Both the position numbers and the translations under genes were made by a program. From Ficedula albicollis (taxonomy: Eukaryota > Chordata > Aves > Passeriformes > Muscicapidae): a stretch of DNA of 64,000 nucleotides. Each line of letters starts with the position of its first letter. Position 1 is the first letter of the stretch. Positions 40,194 through 51,322 of this stretch are shown here, piece after piece. The stretch covers positions 2,943,044-3,007,043 of the forward strand of contig NC_021676.1 in the NCBI RefSeq assembly GCF_000247815.1, written 5' to 3'. The notes below the pieces were generated by a model. That model was not told the DNA's origin and did not search any database. It saw only the letters and a program-made list of their open reading frames with translations.

Positions 40194-40426
40194 CATGATC
40201 AGGCACATCCATGGTGGGGACAGCTGGGCCAGCAGGTCCAGGCTATTCAGTGATGTCTTGATTTGGGATTTTGGGAGGATCCATGGTGGGGACAGCTGGG
40301 CCAGCAGGTCGTGATGTCTTGATTTGGGATTTTGGGAGCATGATCAGGCACATCCATGGTGGGGACAGCTGGGCCAGCAGGTCCAGGCTATTCAGTGATG
40401 TCTTGATTTGGGATTTTGGGAGGATC
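40194..40426. repeat. Minisatellite, three units (88-63-88 bp)
   Basis: Unit 1 (40194-40281) and unit 3 (40339-40426) are the same at every position I compared, at a spacing of 145 bp. The middle unit overlaps the end of unit 1, lacks the leading 'catgatcaggcac', and has lost about 11 bases ('caggctattca') after 'gcaggtc'. The middle unit is therefore an internally deleted derivative of the full unit. Confidence 0.92.
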
Positions 40427-43400
40427 ATGAAATTATCCAATGGTTTGAGAGAAAAAGAACCCACTGGGTCTCCTGTCCTATACACCAAGCCAGATTTTCT
40501 TGAATCTTCCCTTTCTGAGCAACTCTTGTAGGATCCCTGATCTCCCAGGGAATTATGAGGCAGGAGTGGGGTCCTGAAGAGAAGGAAGCAGAGGGGGAAG
40601 TGAAAAATGCTTGTGCATTTCTGTCAGACTCTGTAAATTGTTTCTTTGCTGTAGTAATTGCAGTTGCAAAAACCATTTTATAATAATGTTGGATCAAATT
40701 ATGTGGGGGGGAAGTTCTGAAGAATGAAGTAATTTAGTAATTTCTTTATATTATGTAAAATACAGCATCTTTCTAAGTTGAGGATGTTTAATGACCACTT
40801 TGGTAAGTTTAGCAAGAGAGTGGTTTGGTTTTTTTTGTAAAGTGAGACTTTGGAAGAAAACATAAAGATTTTATATATCCTATAAAACTGACACACATCA
40901 CATTATTGATTATATATGCACAATTAGCTTTTTTTTTATCTAGTTCTGTATTATGGCTGGATTAAATTTCTCTGAAACACTTTATGCTGTATCCTGGTGC
41001 TTAAAATATTATTGCATCCCTGAATATCCCTTGTAATAGTTCCTGGTACAGAATTTTGCCATAACAGATGGGCATTTGGGTATTATTTTTTGTGTACTTT
41101 TCAAATCCACCCACAGCTCAGAATAGGCACCTCTGCTTTTTAAAAAAATTATGTTAAGATTTTCCTCTTATCATTAGGGCATTCTGAGTGATAGACAGAT
41201 GAAAAAAAAAAAATGCAACAGAGAGAGGGAATGAGAAAAGTTCTGTGTTTTCCATGTCATTCTCTGGATGGCAATCACTGCAACTCCTTTGTGAGATAAA
41301 TTAAATATAATTCAGCAGTAACAATACGTCTGCATCCAAAATATGTCAAGGTTGTAAAATCAAACCAGTCTTTAAAAAAATACCTTTTAATCCACGTGGA
41401 TAATTCTGTAAGCTTTCAGCAGGTGAAAAATCAGGTTGCAGCTTCACAGCAGGTGTGGGAGTTGCTGCTTTACACCTCTCAAAATCCTCCCTGCTTGTGA
41501 GGCTCGGGGTCTTTCTGCTGGCAAGGTTGGTTTTATGAACAGAAAGATTTGAGAATTGAGATATCTCGTTCTGGTATATCTCTAGAGTTGGATCACACCT
41601 TTAATGAGGGGGTAATAATTAACCAGGATTTCTGTGACAATTAGAAATGATCTGTTTTCAGGGCTCTTCATGTATCTTGTCAGATATTAGTCAAAGCAAG
41701 GGATGGAATTTTTGATGGCATTCACTGAATTGTTGTCAATGGGTGGCTAAAATGTGAATTTCATCTGTTGTAATCCATGGGTCTGTTTTGCCACCTGGAC
41801 GTGGGAATAAAAACAAACACTTTAATTTGATATCTTGCAAAAGCATGACAGAACTGCATCTTCAAAATTGTGTCAGCCAGTTATTTAAATTTGTTGCTGA
41901 GATGGTGAAATGCAAGGTGTTTTATCTGGTCACTTAAGAGGAGAACTGGACTCAGAAAATCCAATGTTCACAGGTGAAGGTGTTCTTTAAATTTATATTA
42001 ATTCATAAGAAATGTAAATAGGAGAGGAGGAAAAAGACTTTGTGAGTTGAAGAAATGTGGTTTTAGTTATACCAGTGTTTAAGAGGAAAAAAAAAAAAAA
42101 AAGAAAAAGAGATGGATGGCAGAGCTTTAAAGCAGAAGTGTGGGCCCAGATTGTTTTTGAGTGATCAGAGAAAATGCCAAAACCTGTTTTTTCACATCAT
42201 CTGCATAACAATGAAAACTGAAGCAAGGTTGTTGGAAAATAACACCCCTGGGATGCATGTAAATACACAAAATCTTAGAACTCAAACCAGAGCCTCAGGG
42301 AATTCAAAAATGCAGAAGGAAGATAATAAAAATGGAATTATTTATGGTCATTAATTGAGAGCATTGACAGAGGGACTAGAAAAATCCTAACACACTGCAC
42401 AAACATTGCATTTTGTGGGATTTTTGGAAGAGATTCAGCCCTCAAAAAAGTCTTTTTGCCTGTGAGGACATCAGAAATAGCAAAGGCCACCGGGCTGATC
42501 TAACCTGAATCAGAGTGGGAATCCTTTGAAATCACTTCACCATCATTTTTGGTAATAACAGGAGAAAGCAGAAATCGATGAGACAAATTCTGATTAAGTT
42601 TGTCTTTTAGCATGGTCTGTAAAAAAAGACAGATTTTCAGGGCAAACCAGGCAAACAACAACAACAACCAAAATTCTCTGCGATCCTTTGCTGCTCTCCA
42701 AGCAGCTCTTTCACTCTGCCAGCCTGACTGCACATCCCCTGCAGGATTTCCTTTCCCCTGTCTGAAAACCAGCAGAGTCCCCTCAATATTTGGGATGCTC
42801 TAAAAATGGGCATGCCTACTTGTTTTTTATTTCCTTTTCTTTGTGTATGTGATGGTTTCTGTCTGTTAATTTTCATTCAGTTTGAATTAACTTATGAAAA
42901 AGAGTCAAGTCAGCTTGGGTAACAGTCTTGATCCTGAAAAGTGCTGATCCCTTTTTCCTTGATTCCATGAATATGCAGACTGGGTTCCAAGAGCAATTTG
43001 TCTGTGCTTTATCCCCCAGCCATGTTCAGGGTGATCACTTCTTCCCCATCCTTGATACACCCAAGACCCTTAATGCTCTGGGATCTGGGATGGTTTTTTC
43101 TTCTGAATTACAACATAACTCCAACAGGAAGCCCTTGATAACAAGGGATTTCCAGCTGGAAGGCTCAGGAGGTAATTTAATTTAGATTAATATAAGTGCT
43201 AAGCTGCAACAATGCTGCTCCAGGATCCTGCCATGTGAAATAATTGCAATTTGCTATAAAAAGTGTAGGGCTTTGGCAGCACTTTTTGGGTAGAGAAGAG
43301 AACAGAGCACCTCCCTGGGCATGCCAGCCTAGAAAGCAAAGTCTCACAAATGGAAGGGCTCATCCAGCTCATGGAAAAACACCAACATGTCTTTAAACCA

Positions 43401-44330
43401 CGGGAATGGCAGAGCTGCATCAGAAAGCAGAATTTGCTCTCCCTGGACGAGGATTGCTCTTGAATCCAGACCCACCTCACTCAAGTTACTTCAACTTTCA
43501 CTTGTTTGACCCAGGGAGTAGAAGCATTTATTATAACTCTCTGGAAATCCAAAAAAATGTCCTTCCTTTGCCAGCCCTAACTGCCAGCCTAATGACTGTG
43601 CTCCAGACGTGCTCTTGGCATAGCTGGGCAATCACATTAAAATGAATTTGGGAAATACCAGGAAGCTCAGGGCTAAGGCTGCTCTCAAACTCAGCTTTCC
43701 TGAAAAGCCTGAGGGTTTGGGACACGAGGGCAGTGCCTGAGGGTGTGTCAGAGAAATGTGCCTGATGCTGGTTTGAACCTTGGGCTGTTGAACCCTGGGC
43801 TATGACAGGAGAAAACTGAGCCTGTGCCCAAAACGAGGGAGAGAAGAGCCCAAAAGAGCAGCACAGGGTGTGCAGGGATGGGATGTGCCGGCCTGGAGCC
43901 CTGGATATTCCTGAATACCACAAAAAAGCAGCGAGGTCAGCAAGAGCCCCCAGCACAGGAGCAGCTTTCCTGTTCAGAGCCTCCTGCAGGGCCGTAAAAC
44001 CATTAAAAAATGGAGAGATCAATCCTAATCATGAGACCTGTTCTTTTGAAAGCCCCACTGGAGCAGTTCAGCAGCTCTTTCAAACTTTAAATCGGAGGAG
44101 CAGTGAAACCAACATCTAATTTTTGTTTTTAAAAACTGCAAAAAAGCAGAACTTTTTACACAATTGTCAGTTCCAAAATCCAATAATATAGGTGTTGAGG
44201 GAGCAATCCATACATAGGGTTTTACAAAAAAGTATTAATGAGTAGAAGAATGCCAAGAAATTGCTCCTGAAAATAAAATAGCACGGTCTAGAGAAGAATT
44301 TGATATTATTTCTTCTTGTCTTTTTCAGTG
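40427..44330. other. Non-coding unique DNA with one long minus-strand frame
   Basis: No gene is recognised. A 16-base A run is at 42087-42102 and a short (ACA)n run is at about 42653-42669. The minus-strand frame at 43531-44022 (163 codons) is the longest non-repetitive frame in the window, but it shows no known domain and sits in a GC-richer patch where stop codons are rarer. Confidence 0.45.
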
Positions 44331-44860
44331 AATGGAATGGAATGGAATGGAATGGAATGGAATGGAATGGAATGGAATGGAATGGAATGGAATGGAATGG
44401 AATGGAATGGAATGGAATGGAATGGAATGGAATGGAATGGAATGGAATGGAATGGAATGGAATGGAATGGAATGGAATGGAATGGAATGGAATGGAATGG
44501 AATGGAATGGAATGGAATGGAATGGAATGGAATGGAATGGAATGGAATGGAATGGAATGGAATGGAATGGAATGGAATGGAATGGAATGGAATGGAATGG
44601 AATGGAATGGAATGGAATGGAATGGAATGGAATGGAATGGAATGGAATGGAATGGAATGGAATGGAATGGAATGGAATGGAATGGAATGGAATGGAATGG
44701 AATGGAATGGAATGGAATGGAATGGAATGGAATGGAATGGAATGGAATGGAATGGAATGGAATGGAATGGAATGGAATGGAATGGAATGGAATGGAATGG
44801 AATGGAATGGAATGGAATGGAATAGAATAGAATAGAATAGAATAGAATAGAATAGAACAG
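44331..44860. repeat. Pentanucleotide array (AATGG)98 then (AATAG)7
   Basis: Bases 44331-44820 are 98 perfect copies of AATGG. Bases 44821-44855 are seven copies of the variant AATAG, followed by one AACAG. GGAAT is the motif of human satellite II/III, but the sharing of a 5-bp motif does not imply relationship. The array makes long artificial frames on both strands (Asn-Gly-Met-Glu-Trp; Ser-Ile-Pro-Phe-His). Confidence 0.98.
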
Positions 44861-45973
44861 GAAATAAAGCAAAGCTCAGGTATGCAGAGGTGCATCACGT
44901 CTCCAAGTATTAACTGTGGGAAGAAGTATATAAGGCCTCACAATGCAGTGAAAACTTTTAATAAATTTCCAATCTTTAATTGAAATTAACATCTATAGGA
45001 GGAAAGGGAAAGATAAACATGTCAAAGAAAATGGGAATTTCATGCAGGATTTGAGAAAGGACTATATAACTTGGAGAAACAGTGGTATTGGCTTGATGGT
45101 TTTTTGGTTTCTTGATAATTTGCCACTCTTTTAATACTTTTAATATTTTTTCAGTATCCAGTCTTGAGCTTATAAGATAAGGAAAAGTTGTGGAAATCAG
45201 CCTTGTTCCATGTGCACATTTCATAATCTCATATCAGTCTGTCTCTCACGCTGCTGGAGAGATCAATAGATGTTCCCTGCTGAGGATGTTATCTTTGGTA
45301 CCAACTTTTTAATTAACTCTTGTCCTGAGCTCAAAGAGCAATGTTTCACAGTAAAAACTCTTGATGTACAAAGCAGATCTGACATTTATCAATTACACTC
45401 CGTGGTATCCAGTGCAGTGATCAAACAGTCAGAGCTGTAGTTCTGCTTGTTCTCCAGTGATGGCAAAATATCTCAGATACCCACATCAAATGTGTTTGCA
45501 CGGCTCTGGACTCCTTTTGAAGGAGTTTACCAATCATTTTGTGAAGGATATTCTATTGGCACTAAAGGGAAATTGTCAATACTGAGATCATGTTGTGTTA
45601 TTAGATGTGATGGGAAGGGTAATAAATGTAGCACAGTTTGAATTTGAGTTGCTGCCACTGGAAAAAGCCACTTCCACTCCCTGGCTGCTCTGGCTGCTCA
45701 CTGGGAGTTTGCTCTGCTCTCCTTTGGGCATTTTCCAGATGAAGCTTTCTTTGGGCATCTGTGTACCAGCCCACAGGTCTCTGCATTTGGCTTCCTCCTT
45801 TGCTTTTCAGGCGAAAATCTGATTTATCAGCAGTGAATCAGGTGCAGTCCATGAATCTGGATGACATTTTTTCCTTAGGGAGAGCTCTTGTCCAGACTGG
45901 CAATCTGTGGAAGTGTTTTCCTTTACTGCCATCCCTGAGCTGTCCTGTGCTGCAAGAGCAAGACTTCAAAAAA
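44861..45973. other. Non-coding unique DNA
   Basis: No gene or repeat family is recognised. Open frames are below about 85 codons. Confidence 0.5.
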
Positions 45974-46093
45974 GTTTGAGTATCAACTTAAATCAGTGGC
46001 AAAACATTTATTAATTTTGGGGTGATGGCTGGGCCCCAAAAGTGGAAGTAGATTCTACTATGTGGCCATTGATGCTAAACATTGTATTTTCCA
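45974..46093. repeat. Unidentified dispersed repeat, copy 1
   Basis: This 120-bp stretch matches 51203-51322 in the same orientation with about eight or nine substitutions and no gaps (constant offset 5229). Flanks do not match. It includes 'ctatgtggccattgatgcta' (46056-46075). No avian repeat family was recognised; it could be a fragment of an LTR or old DNA element. Confidence 0.88.
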
Positions 46094-47357
46094 ACACCCT
46101 GGATCAGCTCCTCACCACTCTCACCAGAACCTTTCAATATCTTTCTGAATGCCTCTAATCTGCTCAGTAATTCTTGGTGTTTATTAATATTTCTTAGAAT
46201 GTTTTCCAGAGATGGCACAGAATTTATGTATTCTGTTAAAACATAATAAGGCTTTCTAAAATTTCAAAGTGCATTACTTCATGTTCTTCCTGTCTGTGTT
46301 ATTTTATTCTTTGATTGCAGTAGCAGTCAGTGAATATCTGAGGGTCATTCAACACTGTTGATGCAACATGACAACAACCAAATTAATGATTAAAAAAAAA
46401 AAACAACTCAACAAGGACAGCTGCTTCTTAATTCTCGGTCTAAGTGTTTCTATTTGTGTAAGGGGCTTTCACAGGATGTCTGGAAGGAATTTCTCTGCCT
46501 CTCTTTTGAGATCTCACATATTGAAAAACTGTTGAGATTTCAAGAGCCACTATGTTTTAGGAAGACCTCCTAAAGACATCCTAATTCCCAAATCCCCTTG
46601 AGATCCCGTGCACTTTCCAGCAGCAAAGCTCCTGCCTGTGTTATTACTGTTTATTTTTGTTGAAGGAGACACTAACACCAAGAAACAAATGGTGATCTCT
46701 CCCTGCAGCCTGATTCTATTAAGGACAGCTGCTGCTGTGTCTGCAGCTGTGGACAAAGCAGAGGATGTAATTTTTTGCTTGTGGTCCTCTGATTGCTTTG
46801 TTCATCTCTGCTGGTGACAGATTAGCTCTGCAGCACATCCATAGGTCACCAGCCAGCCTTTTTGTATTTGTACTGGTCAGTGCTCTGAAGAGAGATTTTA
46901 AATTGAAAATAACATTTTCTTTTCTTGCCCAGTGTTTTGGAGAGCCAGAGCTCCGTAGCAGAGGGGCCACAGGTCATCCTGAAGATGCAGCAGCAGTGCA
47001 GGATGCAGCAGCTCTGTAGGGCACCCATCCCTCATTATTCCTGCTGGCAGCTGGTCCGAGCTCTCCATGACATTTATAAAGTCCTTTTCATATAGAATTT
47101 AAGGTTAAAAAGTGTTAAGGGAAAGTACCCTGCCGAGGTTTACTAATGAAAGAGGGAAAGGTTATTTTATTATCAAATGTACAAAGGAAAGCACTTTTCT
47201 TCATCTTAACTGGACATTTTCTTTATAAAATGCAAAAAGCCCTTATCTTTTATATTTCATTCTCATCAGGTTTTCCTGAAATAGTTATAATTAAATATTC
47301 TTTTAAAACTTCCCCTTGAAGCATCAAAGTTACAGTTTAAAACAAGATAAGGGATTC
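46094..47357. other. Non-coding unique DNA
   Basis: No gene or repeat family is recognised. Open frames are below about 85 codons. An A run is at about 46390-46402. Confidence 0.5.
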
Positions 47358-47501
47358 AAATTCTTTGCCAGCTCTGTGTCTTTGCAAAGAAACCACAAAA
47401 ACAACCTGTATTTTCAAGGAATGAGATGGAAATTCTTTGCCAGCTCTGTGTCTTTGCAAAGACACCACAAAAACAACCTGTATTTTCAAGGAACGAGATG
47501 G
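47358..47501. repeat. Tandem duplication, 2 x 72 bp
   Basis: The unit starting 'aaattctttgccagctctg' at 47358 recurs at 47430, with two substitutions visible (A/C in 'gaaaccac', T/C in 'gaatgag'). The 7-base string 'gagatgg' occurs at the end of each copy, which could reflect microhomology at the junction. Confidence 0.95.
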
Positions 47502-49655
47502 GATATGTTGACAAAAAACCTCAAAAATAAAGTAGTGGTGCTGAGTGTAGCTGCAACAAATGGACAGGTTCAAGCAATCTGTCTTTGAAAGGACAGAAAT
47601 GGTGAAGGACAGCGAGGCCCTTTGTTGGGAATCATGGAATGTGTGCTGCTCCAAGGGCCAGAACAGCCACAGCAACACCAGCGAGGCAGAATTGTTGCAT
47701 CTCTGGCCTGATACAGGAATTGGTCTCTTATTTCCTCATGGAGTTATATATTTTCTCCTAGCTATCAGGAGAGGAATTGATGGGACCAAATTTTGAAATG
47801 TAGGCTTCTAAAAATTAAGGAGGCTGTGAATTTTAAGTATTTTTCATGGAATGTGAAGCAATTTCATCAGTGAAGCAATTATTTATTCAGACAAGAAGAG
47901 TCAATCCAGGAAAAATAGCCCTGCAGATGAATGCATCAGGGGCAGAGAGCACAAAGTTAGAATCAAGGAGGTGGATTCTCCTCCTTTTTTCAAATTTGCT
48001 AATTTGGTTCTTTCCTCTGTCTGGGCTTTCCCTCTCTGGCCTATCCACCAGCCCTGGCTGCTGGAGGGGCCCCATCCCTTCTCATGTGCATGAAATGGAT
48101 TGATTGATTTTGGCTTAGACTAAAAATACAGCAGCACATATGCTGCAACAAAAGGGCTTCGAATTAGTTTAAAAAACACCAATTAAAACTAAAACATTCT
48201 GATTTTACCAGCCAGTTTCAGTTGAAAGGATTTACTTTCTGCACAAGATCATTTTTAAAGCTGGTCATACCCAACCCTCTCACCTTTGGCTGAGGAATGA
48301 TCTTTTCATCTGTAAAACAATGGGAAGGTTAACCCTCTATTATTTATTTTGTTCTATTTTAATATCCAGCTCATGAGTTGCAGCACAGAAACCTCCTGGG
48401 TAAATTTCATTTTTCTTCTGGAATCCTGACTTGAGCAGGGAAGCAGTTCCTGCCTCTTCTCTTGTCTCCATCCTGCCTGCTTTAATAGCAGTCAGAGCCT
48501 GGGAAAGAATAGCAGTTGATAAATATGCCTTCATAATGAAGTGCTTAAAATTGAGAAAAAAATGCTGTGTCTCAGCTAATTTATTCCTCATCTCAAATAT
48601 GTTCTAGCCCTCATTACTTTTGAAGTAAACTGAGAACTTTTGCCAAGTATGTTTTGATAGTAATGAATAAAGACTTCTCTGGGAGATGGATGCTGCTTAT
48701 CTCCAGGTATGTTCAGACTCAATGAGCATTTTCTCTTGTATCCTTGCCAAAATACCTTTCCAGCACAGCTTGCCAAAAAAGTCCCAGAGAACAGTACTTT
48801 ATCTTTTTGAGAACCAAAAAATGCGGCTGTGTTGTGGGCTAGACTGACTTATCAGCAGTAAAATTCAGACTTCCTTGGCCTGTGCTTCATTCCAGATAGA
48901 GCCTATTTAAAGGAGATGCCTGCCAAAAATTATTAACAGCTTTTTTGGGGTGCTGCTAGCTGCTCATGCACCTCATCAGTTCTGCCCTGCTGTCTGACAG
49001 CAGAACCATCTTCTAGGAATATGAAGATTCCTTTGCTGAGACTGACATGGAAAAGGATTTTGAATGTTTTACTCCTATAAAACGACAAAGAGGAGAGAGT
49101 ATGGATTATCAATATAGCCAAGACATCACACACTGAAAGTTGAATTAGCAGCACAGCAAAAATGGCTTTTGTAAAACCTGCAGGCTTTGATACAAATGGG
49201 AGAGGCAGCTCATGGAGCTGGCACTGCCTGACCCTGCTTTGCAAGCCATTCTGGTTTCCTGGTAGTTTTTCCAGTTCTGGGAGGACACAGTGAAATTATG
49301 CTTTTAAAGTGAGGAATATAACCAGGATAATTTATAAGGAAAAAAAGGGCTGTTCTCTCTCTTTGAAAATTTCAGAGCTTGTTAAAAACTTTTATCTTCA
49401 GTTTGAGCCTAGCTTGTCATGCTTACCTTTTTCCAGTTCTGTTTTTTTGTTAGCTAGAAACAAATTCATCACTGGAGCACATCTTCCAAATGCATTGTAA
49501 GTTCCTGTAGGATCTTTATTTTGGATTTAAAATTAAAACTTTATGTGATATTCTGTCCATTAATTCCCTACCATGATTGATTTGAGAAATGCACTGAAGG
49601 AGAAGTTATAAAAAAAAATAAACAAAACCCAACAAATAATTTCTGTTAATATTGT
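47502..49655. other. Non-coding unique DNA
   Basis: No gene or repeat family is recognised. Open frames reach about 103 codons (48933-49244 minus) with no domain. Confidence 0.5.
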
Positions 49656-49819
49656 TCATATTCTATTGTAGCTTCTCTATAACTGGGTTCCTTGTCAGCT
49701 GAAAGTAGTTTGGACCTGGAAGATCCTTTGTGTCCTGTCATATTCTATTGTAGCTTCTCTATAACTGGGTTCCTTGTCAGCTGAAAGTAGTTTGGACCTG
49801 GAAGATCCTTTGTGCCCTG
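49656..49819. repeat. Tandem duplication, 2 x 82 bp
   Basis: The unit starting 'tcatattctattgtagc' at 49656 recurs at 49738. Only one substitution is visible (T/C in 'tgtcctg'). It is the least diverged of the 70-82 bp pairs. Confidence 0.95.
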
Positions 49820-51202
49820 GTGCTCTGATGCCAAGTGTACATCAAAGAGTCAGATGTGGAAATTGTATTACAGGTCTCTTCCAATTCTTCAACACTTCTT
49901 TAGCCATCTCTGAGTAGTTCAAATTTTAATATCTTCCAAAACTGAGTTCATTCCAAAGCAATGCCATAACTAAAAGCATTTCTGTGATGTTTTGATCACC
50001 CTCCATGAGCTTCATGGCATGAGAATCCCCTGTGGGACAGCACTGAGGATGAGCTGTGCAAATAAATCTGCTTTTCTTCCCTGGATTTTCCAGTCGCCTT
50101 CTCAGTGCCATTGCACGCTGGACACCTGGGCAGGAAACAATTGAAATTCAACTGCAATTGCAATTTATCTGAAAACTGATTTAATATTCACTTCAAAGCA
50201 GGCACCAGTGAGCTCCAGAGAGGATTTTAGTCATGCAGTGTCTGTGCAAGTGAAGTGACAGGAGCCCTGCTGTCTGCTTGGATGAGGACACACGTGGGCA
50301 TTGCTGGGGCAAAACTTCCAGCATTTTCTGAAAAGGAACCCAAATCTGACTGTGCTGTTGTGGATTTTAGGGATTTTATTAAGAACTGTTATTATTTTGT
50401 TATTCTAGTCAAGATTTTTAAGACTTAGCCAGTTAATATTAATGTTCCAGACTCACTCTCTGCTTTTGTTTCCAATCCCACTTTTATTTTTCAGCAATCT
50501 TCTGATTCTGTTGAGTAATTATTTCTGTGGTTTCATCAGGAACTTCAGTGCTGCTCAGCAATTTCTTCTGCAGAGTTTTGAAAGTGTTCTGTTCAGAAAG
50601 AGCTGTGAGATGCAAAAGAGTCTTTGGGCCACGGCAAACACATCTTTGATAATGTGTTCACACTTTGTACCTGAATAAGAAAATGTCTTGTCAGCAAGAC
50701 TTTTTTTTTTACTTCAGGTTTTCTTTTCTGTCCTGCAGACCAAACACTCTGGCTGTGATACAGCATGTGGTATTCTAGTGTGCCTTCATACATTTTTAAA
50801 TAATTCTGTGTCTTTAAAGATTTTTATTTTAGGGAAATAATCATTCACACTTCGAGACAAGAAAGTGGTCGATCTGGTTTGTGCTTATAAAGGCTCCCCA
50901 CTTGCCAGAAAACAGAAAGGTTGCACATCCTGAAAACCTCAGAAATTTCCTCACAAGTAGTCCTCAGATCCTGGGAATACTTTTGAAACTGTTTGCTGAA
51001 GTGACATTTCTTTTTCCTGGTCCACATGGGAATGCTTTGCATGCTGAATTAACCTGGCAGTCTCAAGAAATTTGTCACAATTTTTTCTGGAAACTCTGCC
51101 TTGGGCAGTCCAGTGGGGTAAAGCCCAGAAAGGCATTTAAAAATCTCTTTTAAATAACCTCAACTCTGGTTAGATATGAACCTGTTCCAACTTACTTGTC
51201 TT
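49820..51202. other. Non-coding unique DNA
   Basis: No gene or repeat family is recognised. Open frames are below about 90 codons. Confidence 0.5.
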
Positions 51203-51322
51203 GTTTCAGTACCAACTTAAATCAGTGGCAAAATATTTATTAATTTTGGGGTGATGACTGGGGCCTAAAAGTGGAAATAGATTCTACTATGTGGCCATTG
51301 ATGCTAAACATTGCATTTTCCA
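51203..51322. repeat. Unidentified dispersed repeat, copy 2
   Basis: This is the second copy of the 120-bp element at 45974-46093, about 93% alike by eye. It lies 5.2 kb downstream in the same orientation. Beyond 51322 the sequence differs from that after copy 1. Confidence 0.88.

Noticed and set aside
44331..44860. Centromeric or pericentromeric satellite
   Set aside because: The motif matches human satellite III, but a lone 530-bp array in unique DNA is a microsatellite locus, not a satellite domain.
44167..44898. 243-codon minus frame and 167-176-codon plus frames
   Set aside because: They are translations of the (AATGG)n array.
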